Source of the DNA: Piscinibacterium candidicorallinum
GTDB taxonomy: Bacteria > Pseudomonadota > Gammaproteobacteria > Burkholderiales > Burkholderiaceae_C
DNA length: 64,000 bases
Reading direction: 5' to 3'
Assembly: GCF_047549485.1 (NCBI RefSeq)
Contig: NZ_CP180191.1
Location: forward strand, 682,001 to 746,000
Position numbers and translations under genes: made by a program. Position 1 is the stretch's first letter; the number at the start of each line of letters is the position of its first letter. The notes beneath the pieces were generated by a model. That model made no database searches. It saw only the letters and a list, made by a program, of their open reading frames with translations, and was not told where the DNA came from. Positions 1-9,315 of this stretch are shown piece after piece.

Positions 1-1
1 A

Positions 2-475
2 TATGCGCGGCTTCGTGCAGAAGTCACAGCGGCCGAGGTCCGGCTGCAGACCATGCGCGCTTACCTGAGCGAGACCTCTGCAGAGTTTGTTCAGGCGCAG
101 GGCGTACTCTCGGCGCTGCGCGGACAGCTCGCCAGGCTCGAATCGACCAACACCCCGGCGTCTAGCAGCGACTACATCAGCAAGTTCCGAGACTTCAAGT
201 ACTACGAAACCCTGTTCGAACTGTTTGCAAAGCAGTTTGAACTTGCCCGCGTTGATGAGAGTCGAGAAGGGGCGCTTGTACAGGTGGTTGACATAGCGAC
301 GGCCCCAGAGCGCAAGAGCAAGCCGAAGCGCGGCTTGATTGCAGCGGCTGCTGCAGTGCTAGCTTTTGGCGTGCTGAGCCTTTTTGTGCTTGTCAGGTTC
401 TTCTTGGCGCGAACCCCGCTGGATCTCTCGGCCGCACCACGCTTGCGTGCAATGATGGAGCGCCGCAGGGACTGA
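2..475 (+). CDS. Polysaccharide chain-length determinant (Wzz/GumC type), C-terminal part
   Basis: The reading frame is open from the left edge, so the 5' part of the gene lies outside the window. The visible 157 residues begin with an alpha-helical, probably coiled-coil stretch rich in Ala, Gln and Arg. A basic stretch (RKSKPKR) and one hydrophobic helix at the end (about GLIAAAAAVLAFGVLSLFVLV) follow, then a short cytoplasmic tail. This is the architecture of the C-terminal half of Wzz/GumC inner-membrane co-polymerases, which set polymer length. Its place beside a glycan locus fits that role. It is convergent with the glycosyltransferase ending at 655. No kinase domain follows, so it is not a fused BY-kinase. 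The assignment rests on architecture and context. Confidence 0.7.
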   Translation, partial: YARLRAEVTAAEVRLQTMRAYLSETSAEFVQAQGVLSALRGQLARLESTNTPASSSDYISKFRDFKYYETLFELFAKQFELARVDESREGALVQVVDIATAPERKSKPKRGLIAAAAAVLAFGVLSLFVLVRFFLARTPLDLSAAPRLRAMMERRRD

Positions 476-632
476 GAGCACCGCATTGGCCCCGGCGTTG
501 AGAGTTTGTCTAGCGCTGCACCCGACGGACGGTCTGCCAAACGCGGCGTTCGCGTGACAGTGACGCTGGCACAAGCTTCTCGCGGTAACCCCGTCAGAGC
601 GCCAAATTCCTCAGGCCACGACAAGACGTGGC

Positions 633-653
633 CGGCGTTGCGCCGCAACGCCG
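633..653. terminator. Hairpin between convergent genes, possible terminator
   Basis: A perfect 10-bp inverted repeat (CGGCGTTGCG / CGCAACGCCG) separated by one base lies just past the stop codon of the minus-strand glycosyltransferase gene and between two convergent genes. No T-tract follows on either strand, so it may be a processing or stabilising hairpin and not an intrinsic terminator. Confidence 0.35.
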
Positions 654-654
654 C

Positions 655-1887
655 TTAACGGGCTAAGCGCGTACGCCAAACACTCTCGAGTACGGCAACC
701 CACCGGTCTGCGAGTGCCTGCCTGTCGAACTCGCGCTTGGCCAGCTCGCGGCCGCGAAGACCCATGGCCTTCAGCGCGGTGCGATCACTGGCTGCCGCTT
801 CCAGGGCGTCGGCAAATGCGGAAGGATCCTCAGGAGCGACCGCAAACCCGCAGCGGTGTTCATTAATCATGTCCGCCAGCCAACCGGGATAGTTATTGAG
901 GACCGGGAGGCCCGCGGCGATGTAGTCGAAGAACTTGTTTGGAGACGTTCCGAAGTAGAACGCAGGCACGTTAGCCAACACTTGGAGACCGATGTCGGTC
1001 GACGCCATCAGCCCTGCAAGTCGTGACTTGCTCACTGGGTCATGAAAGATGACATTGTCCAATCCCAGTGCTGCAGCGCGCTGCTGCAAGGCAGGCTTGA
1101 GCTTGCCGTTGCCTATCAGGAGCAGCTTGATATCGCTTCGCTCGCGTCGCTTGAGTTCGGCTGCAGCGTCAAGCACTGCGTCCAAGCCGTTCGCCATGCC
1201 ATGTGTGCCCGCAAACACCGCCAAGAGGTCAGAATGCGAAACGCCATCCGGGCGCCAAGGCACCGCCTCATCACCGAACAGGTTCAGGTCACAGCCGTTC
1301 GGGACCAGCGTGACCCGTTGCCTAGAAACGCCTCGGTGAGTGATCCCGTCAACGATGCCAGGCGACAAGCCAATGAGTGCATGAGCAGAGCGGTAGCTCA
1401 TCCACTCCAATGCGCCCAGTGCTCTCAGTACCAGTGGATTGCGAATGACGCCCATCGCTCGTGGAAGCTCCGGCCAGAGATCGCGCACCTCGAACACGAA
1501 GGGCTTGCCGCGCAACCATCGTGCCGCGATACCTGGAATACCCGCCGTGAGCGGAGTGGTCGTGGCAAAGACGAGATCACAGGGCTCGCGCAGCGCAATC
1601 AGCACGCTGCGCATCGCGAACTTCAAAAACGTCCACGAGCGCTTGAGGAAACCGTCGTGATTCGAGTAAGCGAGATCCAGCTCGATAACCTTAATCCCAT
1701 CCACCCAGCCTCGGCGAGCGCCGCCTGTAAACGGGCCGCTCAGACCCGTATCGCCCCCGCCCATGCTCCCGCACACCATGGTCACTTGGTGGCCGCGTGA
1801 AATCAGGCGCTGGGCCATGGCGTAAGAGCGGATCCCACCCGCGCCGCGGGGGGTGACGAAATGCTGGTGGAAGTACAGAACCTTCAT
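655..1887 (-). CDS. Glycosyltransferase family 4 (WbuB-like)
   Basis: A 410-residue GT-B fold glycosyltransferase. It starts MKVLYFHQHFVTP and has the glycine-rich GAGGIRSY donor loop near the N-terminus, typical of WbuB-type enzymes that add amino-deoxyhexoses in O-antigen or colanic-type glycans. The C-terminal half has the GT4 E-x7-E type region (around SPNKFFDYIAAGLPVL). The ATG at 1887 was chosen because it overlaps the stop of the upstream gene as ATGA, a sign of translational coupling. It is the last gene of the minus-strand polysaccharide operon. Donor and acceptor cannot be read from sequence. Confidence 0.85.
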   Translation of the reverse strand: MKVLYFHQHFVTPRGAGGIRSYAMAQRLISRGHQVTMVCGSMGGGDTGLSGPFTGGARRGWVDGIKVIELDLAYSNHDGFLKRSWTFLKFAMRSVLIALREPCDLVFATTTPLTAGIPGIAARWLRGKPFVFEVRDLWPELPRAMGVIRNPLVLRALGALEWMSYRSAHALIGLSPGIVDGITHRGVSRQRVTLVPNGCDLNLFGDEAVPWRPDGVSHSDLLAVFAGTHGMANGLDAVLDAAAELKRRERSDIKLLLIGNGKLKPALQQRAAALGLDNVIFHDPVSKSRLAGLMASTDIGLQVLANVPAFYFGTSPNKFFDYIAAGLPVLNNYPGWLADMINEHRCGFAVAPEDPSAFADALEAAASDRTALKAMGLRGRELAKREFDRQALADRWVAVLESVWRTRLAR

Positions 1888-3749
1888 TGTGCCCATTGAT
1901 ATTCTGTAGTTAGTTGGCCAGGCTCGCAGATCTCGACTTCGAGCACAGGCGTCGGTTTCTTTTCCAGGTAGTGCAGCGACTCCCAGCCCTGGACCAGCGC
2001 ACATCGGCGAAACGAGGTCGAAGACGTGACCTTCACAGTATGGCCGTGGCTATTTCTCAGCAGCACATGCGAGCCTTGTGCGTGATGCATGACCGGATCT
2101 TGTGTCCAATCACCTGGTGCGAGGCGCCAGCGCAGCACCGCAGCCTGCCAAAAGCCGGATACCTGATCGTCGATCGCGAGCATGGAGTCGCTCAGGGTCA
2201 ACCGGCGGTGGTGGCGCGCGCCAGCGCGGTCGCAGTAGCCTGCAGCCGCGCTGGCGCGGCTCTCGTCCGACGCAGGAGCTTCAAAGCCCTCCGTGCGCAG
2301 CCAGTCGCCCAGCAGAAATCGGCTGATGCGCGGCATCTGCTCGCGGCTGTCAAACTGGACCGTGTTGTGCCCCTGGGTACCGCCGAAGTACTCGAGCCAC
2401 TGAGCATCCGTGTTGTAGCTGTACGTTCCCGCGTCCCGCAGCAAGGGCTGTCCATCAAGCCATAGGTCTGTGTGGAGTACATCGGCCTGACTGGGCCGGA
2501 AGCGGAAGCGCGGGTATCTCAACAGGACCATGGCACCGCCCTGTCGCAGAACCAGAAATCCGCCATCGTCGGCCTGCATGGTTCCTGCCGCCTCGGCAAC
2601 CTGTGTTGGTGTCTGCACACCAAGCCACTGCAGGGCGTCGTTCCAGGCGCCGGCCTCCGGGTATGCGCGCTGGTTAGCGAAGAGCGCCATGCCAAGTTGA
2701 ATGCTTGGTCGGTAGTCGCGATACGGTGTGTCGACCAGCTGGAGCAGCCGTGCTCCATCATTGGCGCCCACGTTCGGCCCGTCTCCGCTGATTGGATCGG
2801 TTAGTGCATGGAGCCATTGAGTGGCAGCCAGAGCTCGAGATTTCCAGCGATCGCTGAACGCTTCCAGCCCAAGATGCCGTCTCCAGCATTCGGCCAGACT
2901 GAAGGTGTCGAGCATTACGCGGTGATAGTTCAATGAGTACTGGCTGAACGTGCCTTGCTCGCCAATCAGACGTGCAGCACGGTTCTCCAGCCACCGACGG
3001 CCTTTCCCCGCCCACGTAGCGCCTCTGGCGTGGCCGTGTGCGTCAAGCCAGCTACCGCCGATAAACAGCGCGGCAGCCTCGGAAGTCCCATGATTGTTGT
3101 CCTGGGCCATGGCGTACTGCAGCGTGGGTTCAATGCGCTGCAGGTGCAAAGCGATCAGATGTCGCAATGCGGGCAGCGAATCGCGAGTCTGACCCAGAAT
3201 GATCGCGGCACATGCCAGATGCATGACTCGAATTGAAGCCTCCTGCCCGCACTTCCAGTTCGGCCCAAGATAAGGCGGGTTGCTTCTGCACCAATCGGCC
3301 AGCCATGCGTTCAGCTTGTTCAGCGCTTCAGCCTCGCCCTGCCGCGCGCGCTGCGCAAACGCAATCACCCAGTCCATCCGGGAGAATTCCCAGATCAACT
3401 TGATATCTCCAACCACCGGGTCGAAGTCAGGGATCTCCCACCAGTGGCGCTCTGGATGCGGAATACGTTGACCCGTCAGCGGGTTGGCGAGCCAGTCCGG
3501 CGGGTCATTGCCAATCCAGATCGGCCACCGGCCGAACAGGAGTGCAGAGCTCGTCCATGAGCTCACCGCCGCTGCGTCTGCTGCAGGCAGGCTTGACGCG
3601 CTGAAGAACGATCCTTGCGGCAACGCTCCGCGCAGGCGTCGCACCGGGTTCAGCCCAATGCGTACGCCAAGCCGGTAGCCCACAGCGCGCGCAATGTTCG
3701 GCAGTCCAAGTGCCAGCGCAGTTCGCGCCTTGAGTGCCCAGCCGGCCAT
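1884..3749 (-). CDS. Heparinase II/III family protein (alginate-lyase-like)
   Basis: A 621-residue protein with an N-terminal all-helical toroid domain, including the DNNHGTSEAAALF motif, and a C-terminal heparinase II/III beta-sandwich (about 390-610, with GHNTVQFD). The family comprises polysaccharide lyases acting on uronic-acid glycans. Members are recurrent in EPS and O-antigen clusters, where their role is poorly known; editing or turnover of the polymer is an inference. No Sec signal peptide is evident at the start MAGWALKARTALALGLP, which is mildly amphipathic. The gene follows the two-domain oxidoreductase by 7 bp and overlaps the glycosyltransferase by 4 bp. Confidence 0.85.
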   Translation of the reverse strand: MAGWALKARTALALGLPNIARAVGYRLGVRIGLNPVRRLRGALPQGSFFSASSLPAADAAAVSSWTSSALLFGRWPIWIGNDPPDWLANPLTGQRIPHPERHWWEIPDFDPVVGDIKLIWEFSRMDWVIAFAQRARQGEAEALNKLNAWLADWCRSNPPYLGPNWKCGQEASIRVMHLACAAIILGQTRDSLPALRHLIALHLQRIEPTLQYAMAQDNNHGTSEAAALFIGGSWLDAHGHARGATWAGKGRRWLENRAARLIGEQGTFSQYSLNYHRVMLDTFSLAECWRRHLGLEAFSDRWKSRALAATQWLHALTDPISGDGPNVGANDGARLLQLVDTPYRDYRPSIQLGMALFANQRAYPEAGAWNDALQWLGVQTPTQVAEAAGTMQADDGGFLVLRQGGAMVLLRYPRFRFRPSQADVLHTDLWLDGQPLLRDAGTYSYNTDAQWLEYFGGTQGHNTVQFDSREQMPRISRFLLGDWLRTEGFEAPASDESRASAAAGYCDRAGARHHRRLTLSDSMLAIDDQVSGFWQAAVLRWRLAPGDWTQDPVMHHAQGSHVLLRNSHGHTVKVTSSTSFRRCALVQGWESLHYLEKKPTPVLEVEICEPGQLTTEYQWAQ

Positions 3750-3756
3750 GCCGCGG

Positions 3757-5898
3757 CTACTGCGCCCGAAGAATGTCAGCGACCTCGATGGTCACGCGGG
3801 CCACTTCGAAGATTTCATCCGGTGCAATTGCCGGCGTACCGCGCTCGATCGCCTGGAGAAACGCTGCAGCGCAAGCCTGCTGACCCTTGTCCTGCTTCCA
3901 GAGATTCATTGTGTTGAAGCCCGGCCAGCCATAGCCCTTCAATTTGCGGAAGTTGTCCAGCTGCAGCACCCGCCCGGCGGTGAATACCTCCACGCGCTCC
4001 TTGGGGAAGCTGGCCGCACCGTTTGCAAAGTAAAGAATGGTTCCGAACGAGCCATCCGCAAATCCCAGCGTGATGGACGCCTTGTCCTCAGTGATCAACA
4101 CACCTGGGGAGTCGCCCATGCGCCGTGCCTGCACCGAGACAATCGGGTGACCAGCGAGATAGCGCATCAGATCGATAAAGTGGCACGCCTCGCCAATGAT
4201 CCGCCCGCCGCCCACTGAAGCGTCCTGTGTCCAATGGTTCGCCGGGATGGCCCCGGCATTCATTGTCATGATGAAACTCTTGGGCTCCTTCACGGCGTCC
4301 AGCAAGCTCTTCATCTTCTGAACCTGCGGCGAAAATCGCCGATTGAAGCCAACCATCACCTGCGTACCCCTGCCAGAGGTGCGGGTCTGCGTTGCATCAA
4401 ATTCGGCGTGGACGGCCGCAAGCCCTTCCTTGTCGATCGCTAGGGGCTTTTCCACAAACACGTGCTTGCCCGCTCGCAAAGCCTGCGCCACAAAGCGTGC
4501 GTGCGTGTCATGCCGGGTCACGATGGCCACGGTGTTGATCGCGCTGTTTTCCAGCAGCGCATTCAGGTCCGTGGAGGCTTCCGCGAACCCTGCTTTCTCG
4601 CCATGGATCACCCCGTTGATCCCGCCTGCGGTGACTATCGTGTGGAACTGGGCTCCAGCCGCCTTGAACGCAGGGATCAGCATCCGTGATGCATAGTTGC
4701 CGGCTCCGATGAAGCCCATCACTGGCCGTTGAGGAGAAAAAGCCGCGGCCGCGTTCAAGGTCACCCGCCGCGTCATGCGCTGCTCGGCTGCAGAACGATA
4801 AATCAGCAGCATGCCTAGCCCCGCTTTGTCGGCGGTCAGCGCCTCATAGGCCTTGGGTGCGTCCTCAAAGGCAAAGCGGTGCGTAATCAAAGGCTTCACG
4901 TCCAGCTGGCCGCTGGCCAGCATGTCCAACACAGCCTCGAAGTTGCGCTGCTCCGTCCAGCGCACAAACCCTAGCGGGTAGTCCTGGCCCTTCTCTTCGT
5001 AGAGCGGGTCGTAGCGCCCCGGTCCGTAGGAGCAGCTGACCTGAAAGCTCAGTTCTTTCTCGTAGAAATCGGCCCGGTTCAGCTCCAGACCCGTCACCCC
5101 GACGAGCACGATCCGCCCGCGCTTGCGGCTCATGCGCGCGGCCTGGGTCACCGGATCGCTGGATGCGGTGGACGCTGTGATGATTACGCCGTCCACACCC
5201 TGGCCGCGACTGAACGCCAGCCCTGCTGCTACAGGATCCTCCCCCGCGCCAGGGTTGCAGGTCTGCGCGCCAAACTGCCGAGCCAAGGCCAGCTTGGTGT
5301 CGTCGAAATCGACGGCGAGCACCCTGCAGCCCTGCGCACGCAGGAGCTGGACGGTTAGCAACCCGATCAAGCCTGCACCCGTGACGACGAATGCCTCGCC
5401 CAGCGTCGGTTGCGCCAGCCGGATGCCCTGCAAGCCGATGCTGGCGACGACGACAAACGCTGCCGACTCGTCATCGACTCCGTCTGGGATCCGGGCGCAC
5501 AGGTTCTTGGCCACCTTCACAACATCAGCGTGCGGGCCGTTGGAAACCACACGGTCTCCTACCTTGAAGCTGTCAACATCGGTTCCGACCTCCGCCACCA
5601 CACCAACATTGCAGTAGCCCAGAGGCAGGGGTTGCGCGAGTTTTGAGCGCACAGCTTCGATGGTTGTCATCAAACCGTCCGTCGCAACCTTCTCAAGAAC
5701 CATCTTGACCTTTTCCGGTTGCTGGCGTGCTTTATCAAGGTATGAAGCTTTCCCGAAACCCACCAACATTCGTTCTGTGCCCGCCGAAATCAGGCTGCAG
5801 GTTGTCGATATAAGTAAGGAATGGCGACTCGATACCGGCGTTGGTGCCTTCAGCACCTCTGTAACTCCGGATTGCATATGCTGGACGATTTGTTCCAT
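3757..5898 (-). CDS. Two-domain oxidoreductase: zinc-type MDR dehydrogenase fused to Gfo/Idh/MocA
   Basis: 713 residues with two catalytic modules. Residues about 1-365 form a medium-chain dehydrogenase (VTGAGLIGLLTVQLL cofactor loop, GDRVVSNGPHADVV). Residues about 375-713 form a Gfo/Idh/MocA oxidoreductase (MGFIGAGNYASRML nucleotide-binding loop and the EKPLAI motif). This fusion is found in many glycan loci next to a heparinase-like protein and an asparagine synthase. Its substrate is unknown; oxidation or epimerisation of an NDP-sugar or of a glycan residue is plausible. It lies 30 bp after the amidotransferase stop and 7 bp before the heparinase-like gene. Confidence 0.87.
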   Translation of the reverse strand: MEQIVQHMQSGVTEVLKAPTPVSSRHSLLISTTCSLISAGTERMLVGFGKASYLDKARQQPEKVKMVLEKVATDGLMTTIEAVRSKLAQPLPLGYCNVGVVAEVGTDVDSFKVGDRVVSNGPHADVVKVAKNLCARIPDGVDDESAAFVVVASIGLQGIRLAQPTLGEAFVVTGAGLIGLLTVQLLRAQGCRVLAVDFDDTKLALARQFGAQTCNPGAGEDPVAAGLAFSRGQGVDGVIITASTASSDPVTQAARMSRKRGRIVLVGVTGLELNRADFYEKELSFQVSCSYGPGRYDPLYEEKGQDYPLGFVRWTEQRNFEAVLDMLASGQLDVKPLITHRFAFEDAPKAYEALTADKAGLGMLLIYRSAAEQRMTRRVTLNAAAAFSPQRPVMGFIGAGNYASRMLIPAFKAAGAQFHTIVTAGGINGVIHGEKAGFAEASTDLNALLENSAINTVAIVTRHDTHARFVAQALRAGKHVFVEKPLAIDKEGLAAVHAEFDATQTRTSGRGTQVMVGFNRRFSPQVQKMKSLLDAVKEPKSFIMTMNAGAIPANHWTQDASVGGGRIIGEACHFIDLMRYLAGHPIVSVQARRMGDSPGVLITEDKASITLGFADGSFGTILYFANGAASFPKERVEVFTAGRVLQLDNFRKLKGYGWPGFNTMNLWKQDKGQQACAAAFLQAIERGTPAIAPDEIFEVARVTIEVADILRAQ

Positions 5899-5928
5899 AG
5901 ACTGTTATGGGTATCTAAACACCAGAGT

Positions 5929-7869
5929 TCAAAGGTTAGGATCGAGCGCGTAGTTGCCATCAATGTACTGACGGCACCAGAGCTCAAGGCAGATCAGGGA
6001 AAAAATCGTATAGGTGGCGTCTATCTGACCACGGTGATCACGATTTCGAAGCTCGCGCACCGCAGCCGCATCAAATATCCCGCGCGCTCGCAAACTACTT
6101 TCAGAAAGTGCGTCCTCGGCCAGTGGTTTGAGAATTGTCTGGAGCCAATGCCTCAAGGGTACGCCAAACCCAGTTTTCGGTCGGTAAATCACATCCGACG
6201 GTAAATAGGGTTCCATTGCCTTTTTGAAGATCCACTTACCGATGCGCCCGTGCTGCTTCAGATTGGAAGGCAGCGAGCAGGCAAGGTCCACCAAGTCAAG
6301 ATCCAGGAGTGGTACGCGCACCTCAACGCCAGCAGCCATACCCATCTTGTCCGTGTAGTTTAAGTTATGGTCTGCTAGAAAGTGCTTGCATTCGAGGTAC
6401 AGCATGCGGTTGAGCGGAGCCTCAGCGGCTGGCAACTCACCTAGTGTTTTCAGCATCGGGCTGAACAAATCCTCGGCCGTCAGTCCAGCACGCAAATCGG
6501 GACTAAGCAAAGACAGCGCGTCGCCTGGGTTTGCCCAAAGGAAATAGCTCACCAATCGCTTGTCTGCATCTTGCCCAGCATACTGAAACGCCTTGCGAAT
6601 TCGCCGCGTAAGTGGGCTGCTGACTGGCAAGAGGCTGGTCGTCTGGGCAAGACCTCTGCGCAAGGTCTGTGGCAAATTCGCCCACCAACGCTCTTGCATG
6701 AAGGCGTAGTGACGTCGATACCCAGTAAAGATATCGTCACCTCCAGACCCGGACAAAAGCACCTTGATACCCTGGCTGCGGGCAAGTTCAGAAATCAACA
6801 GCGTGTTCAGCGCAGCTGGATCCGGTGTCGGCTCGTCGAGCAGGTAGATCATCTCAGGCAGGCGATTCATCATTTCTTTGCCGGCCTGCACAACGTGTAG
6901 GTCCACGCCCAGATGATCGGCCACTCTTCGTGCGTAGGGCAGATCGTCGGCAAATCCTTCAGCCGCAGTGGACCCGTCGCGCACTTCAATGCTGAAGCAT
7001 TGCAAGCGCCCCGAGGTGCCCGCACCCTGCTTCTCCCTATGCTGTTGCGCAAATGCGGCAACGGCAGAGGAGTCCAGCCCGCCAGACAGAAAGGCGCCAA
7101 GCGGTACGTCCGAGACCATCTGCCGCTCGACTGCAGTGCGAACGGCCATACCGACAGCGTCCGCCGCGGCCGCGACCGTCTTTGGGGCGGACAATCGATT
7201 GAACTTGAGAGGTCGGTACGGTTCGTCCGAGATGATCCGCCCATCCTTAACACGGAGAACGTGGCCAGGTAGAACTTTGTGAACATCCCTGACCAAGGTG
7301 TCTCGCCCCGGTGACCACAGAAACCCAATGTGAGCCAAGACGGCGTGAGCAGCTAGGTGTGGTTGCACGACACCACACCGCAACAATGCTTTCATCTCAC
7401 TGGCAAATGAAAAACCATTGGCACTCTCGGAGTAGTACAGAGGCTTTACCCCGATAGGGTCCCGCACCAGCGTCAACAACCCCTTGTCTTGTTCCCAGAA
7501 TGCTGCCGTAAAGATTCCGTTAAGCCGACCGAAACACTCACTGCCATCGCGTGCAAACAGGTAAAGCAGCACCTCAGAGTCAGAGTGCCCATTAAACCGA
7601 TAGCCATCGGCCTCCAGTTCTGTGCGAAGCTCACGAAAGTTGTAGATTTCCCCATTGAATACCATTGCGACGCGCTGATCGGGAGTTACCATCGGCTGAT
7701 GGCCAGCGCTGCTCGTGTCAATAATCGATAGTCGAACGTGGGATAAGGCTAGTCGCCCATCTACGGAAGTCCAGTACCCACAGCCATCAGGCCCGCGACG
7801 GCGTAAAAGCTGGTTTGCTGAACTCGCATTATATCGAGGCGAATCAAGTGCACCGCTTATTCCGCACAT
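5929..7869 (-). CDS. asnB: Asparagine synthase-like glutamine amidotransferase
   Basis: 646 residues starting MCGISGA, so the processed N-terminal Cys can act as the class II glutaminase nucleophile. The ATP-pyrophosphatase loop SGGLDS is at about 262-267 and the second nucleotide motif (SGSGGDDIFTGY) follows. In glycan loci such enzymes (the WbpS type of Pseudomonas) amidate the carboxylate of uronic-acid residues. WecB and WecC in the same operon would supply a ManNAcA-type uronate, which makes that role attractive. The start at 7869 was chosen over upstream codons because Cys at position 2 is required. A 112-bp gap separates it from the flippase gene. Confidence 0.88.
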   Translation of the reverse strand: MCGISGALDSPRYNASSANQLLRRRGPDGCGYWTSVDGRLALSHVRLSIIDTSSAGHQPMVTPDQRVAMVFNGEIYNFRELRTELEADGYRFNGHSDSEVLLYLFARDGSECFGRLNGIFTAAFWEQDKGLLTLVRDPIGVKPLYYSESANGFSFASEMKALLRCGVVQPHLAAHAVLAHIGFLWSPGRDTLVRDVHKVLPGHVLRVKDGRIISDEPYRPLKFNRLSAPKTVAAAADAVGMAVRTAVERQMVSDVPLGAFLSGGLDSSAVAAFAQQHREKQGAGTSGRLQCFSIEVRDGSTAAEGFADDLPYARRVADHLGVDLHVVQAGKEMMNRLPEMIYLLDEPTPDPAALNTLLISELARSQGIKVLLSGSGGDDIFTGYRRHYAFMQERWWANLPQTLRRGLAQTTSLLPVSSPLTRRIRKAFQYAGQDADKRLVSYFLWANPGDALSLLSPDLRAGLTAEDLFSPMLKTLGELPAAEAPLNRMLYLECKHFLADHNLNYTDKMGMAAGVEVRVPLLDLDLVDLACSLPSNLKQHGRIGKWIFKKAMEPYLPSDVIYRPKTGFGVPLRHWLQTILKPLAEDALSESSLRARGIFDAAAVRELRNRDHRGQIDATYTIFSLICLELWCRQYIDGNYALDPNL

Positions 7870-7981
7870 TTTTTTCCAATCAAGAAAATATTCATGAAGC
7901 AGTCGTGATTTTTCGCGAAGTTGGACGTTGAAGTATTCGGTGAGAGCGTTGGGTTGTGCATGTTTGTTGCTTATTGAAGAG

Positions 7982-9232
7982 TCATGTCTGCATCCTTGTC
8001 GACTTTTTGGCAAGGAGCAAAAGCAAGTATGCAGGAAGTGCTGCAAGCCAGGTCGCGAGCGTTACGCAAACCGCCATGTGCACCACATCGGTAATTAACC
8101 CAAACAGAACCGCGCACCCAAGAAAAATGATCTCGAAAATCGCTATCATTGATGAAGTTGCAAACCATCCGCGAGCAACTGCTGCACCCCCTGAGACAAC
8201 TAGGAAAGCGCGAGCCGGTAAGCCCGCAGCCAACAAGAGTACAAGTGCTGCAGCGTTGCTATACTGACTTCCGAGAACGTTTAGATGGAGCGCGGCAGCA
8301 ATCGCGGTCATAATACAGAGTCCTGCAGCTGTCAATTTGTAAACTTTGCGGCTGGCAACTGCAAAGCTTTTTGCGAATTCATCTCTATCATCCGATGCTT
8401 GGATCAGTCTTGGTAGTTGAGCTTGCATCGCCGTAGAAATTAGCAACAATGGCGCAAACATCATCAATGTTGCGAGGCTATACAGTCCAATCTCATCTCG
8501 GGCGTTCAAGAGCTTTGGGAGTATTAGGATTGGCAAGTTATCGGCGAAAGCGCGCACTAAGAATGCATAATTAGGAGCCAATCCTTGTGCTCCCATTTTT
8601 CCTAGCATCCTAAATGTGGGTATTGCAGGTGAAAAAGTTGTTGGTGCAAGGCGGCGAATAAGTAGCCACAAAATGAGTGCCAAAGTTAATTCAAACGTGA
8701 AGCGTGCGACAACCCAGCCCCCAGTGCCAAAGACGAGGGCTGCGGATCCTAGCGTCAATATCGCTACTACAGCAAAGCCCAAGACCTGTAGACAGACGTG
8801 ATGGGTTGCTTCTCGCCCTTGCGTGTGCGCAATCAGAATGCGAATTGCATTTGCCGGGATTAGTGTTCCTAGGATAATGAACAGATACGCCTGTTGCGTT
8901 GGGATACTAGGAGCGAAACCAATGAGCGTTAGTAAAGCGGTCGCTGCCAAGAACACGCAACTAACCAAGGTCGTTAGAGTTAACGCGATAATTGCAAATG
9001 ACAAGGACTCGTTGTAAAGCGCGAACACCGCGGATTGCCGAAAGACTAGAGAGGGCATCCCGCATGAGGTTGCGAGAAGAACGAGCACAAATACCGACTC
9101 CAGCCAACGAATCTCACCGAGGGTTGTAGGTCCAACGATCAGTCCAACCAAAATTTGGCTAGCGATAGGTAAACCTTGGATGCTGAGCGTCAGTGCGAGT
9201 ACTGAGAGCTGTGGAGACCAAGTTGTTCTCAT
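7982..9232 (-). CDS. Lipid-linked oligosaccharide flippase, Wzx-like
   Basis: A 416-residue integral membrane protein with about 12 hydrophobic segments spread over the whole length, few charged loops and no soluble domain. The N-terminus (SQILVGLIVGPTTLGEIRWL) resembles MATE/PST-type oligosaccharide flippases that move undecaprenyl-linked repeat units across the inner membrane. Base composition is markedly more AT-rich than the sugar-nucleotide genes on either side. Together with the adjacent polymerase it forms the probable Wzx/Wzy pair. Topology and context support the call; sequence conservation in this family is low. Confidence 0.78.
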   Translation of the reverse strand: MRTTWSPQLSVLALTLSIQGLPIASQILVGLIVGPTTLGEIRWLESVFVLVLLATSCGMPSLVFRQSAVFALYNESLSFAIIALTLTTLVSCVFLAATALLTLIGFAPSIPTQQAYLFIILGTLIPANAIRILIAHTQGREATHHVCLQVLGFAVVAILTLGSAALVFGTGGWVVARFTFELTLALILWLLIRRLAPTTFSPAIPTFRMLGKMGAQGLAPNYAFLVRAFADNLPILILPKLLNARDEIGLYSLATLMMFAPLLLISTAMQAQLPRLIQASDDRDEFAKSFAVASRKVYKLTAAGLCIMTAIAAALHLNVLGSQYSNAAALVLLLAAGLPARAFLVVSGGAAVARGWFATSSMIAIFEIIFLGCAVLFGLITDVVHMAVCVTLATWLAALPAYLLLLLAKKSTRMQT

Positions 9233-9315
9233 CGCGCTAAGTTGAACCAGCTATGGAGCTGAGAGCAGCGCGGGCGGCTGCGATCGAGCGTACATGGCGT
9301 CAGTCGTTGCAGGAT

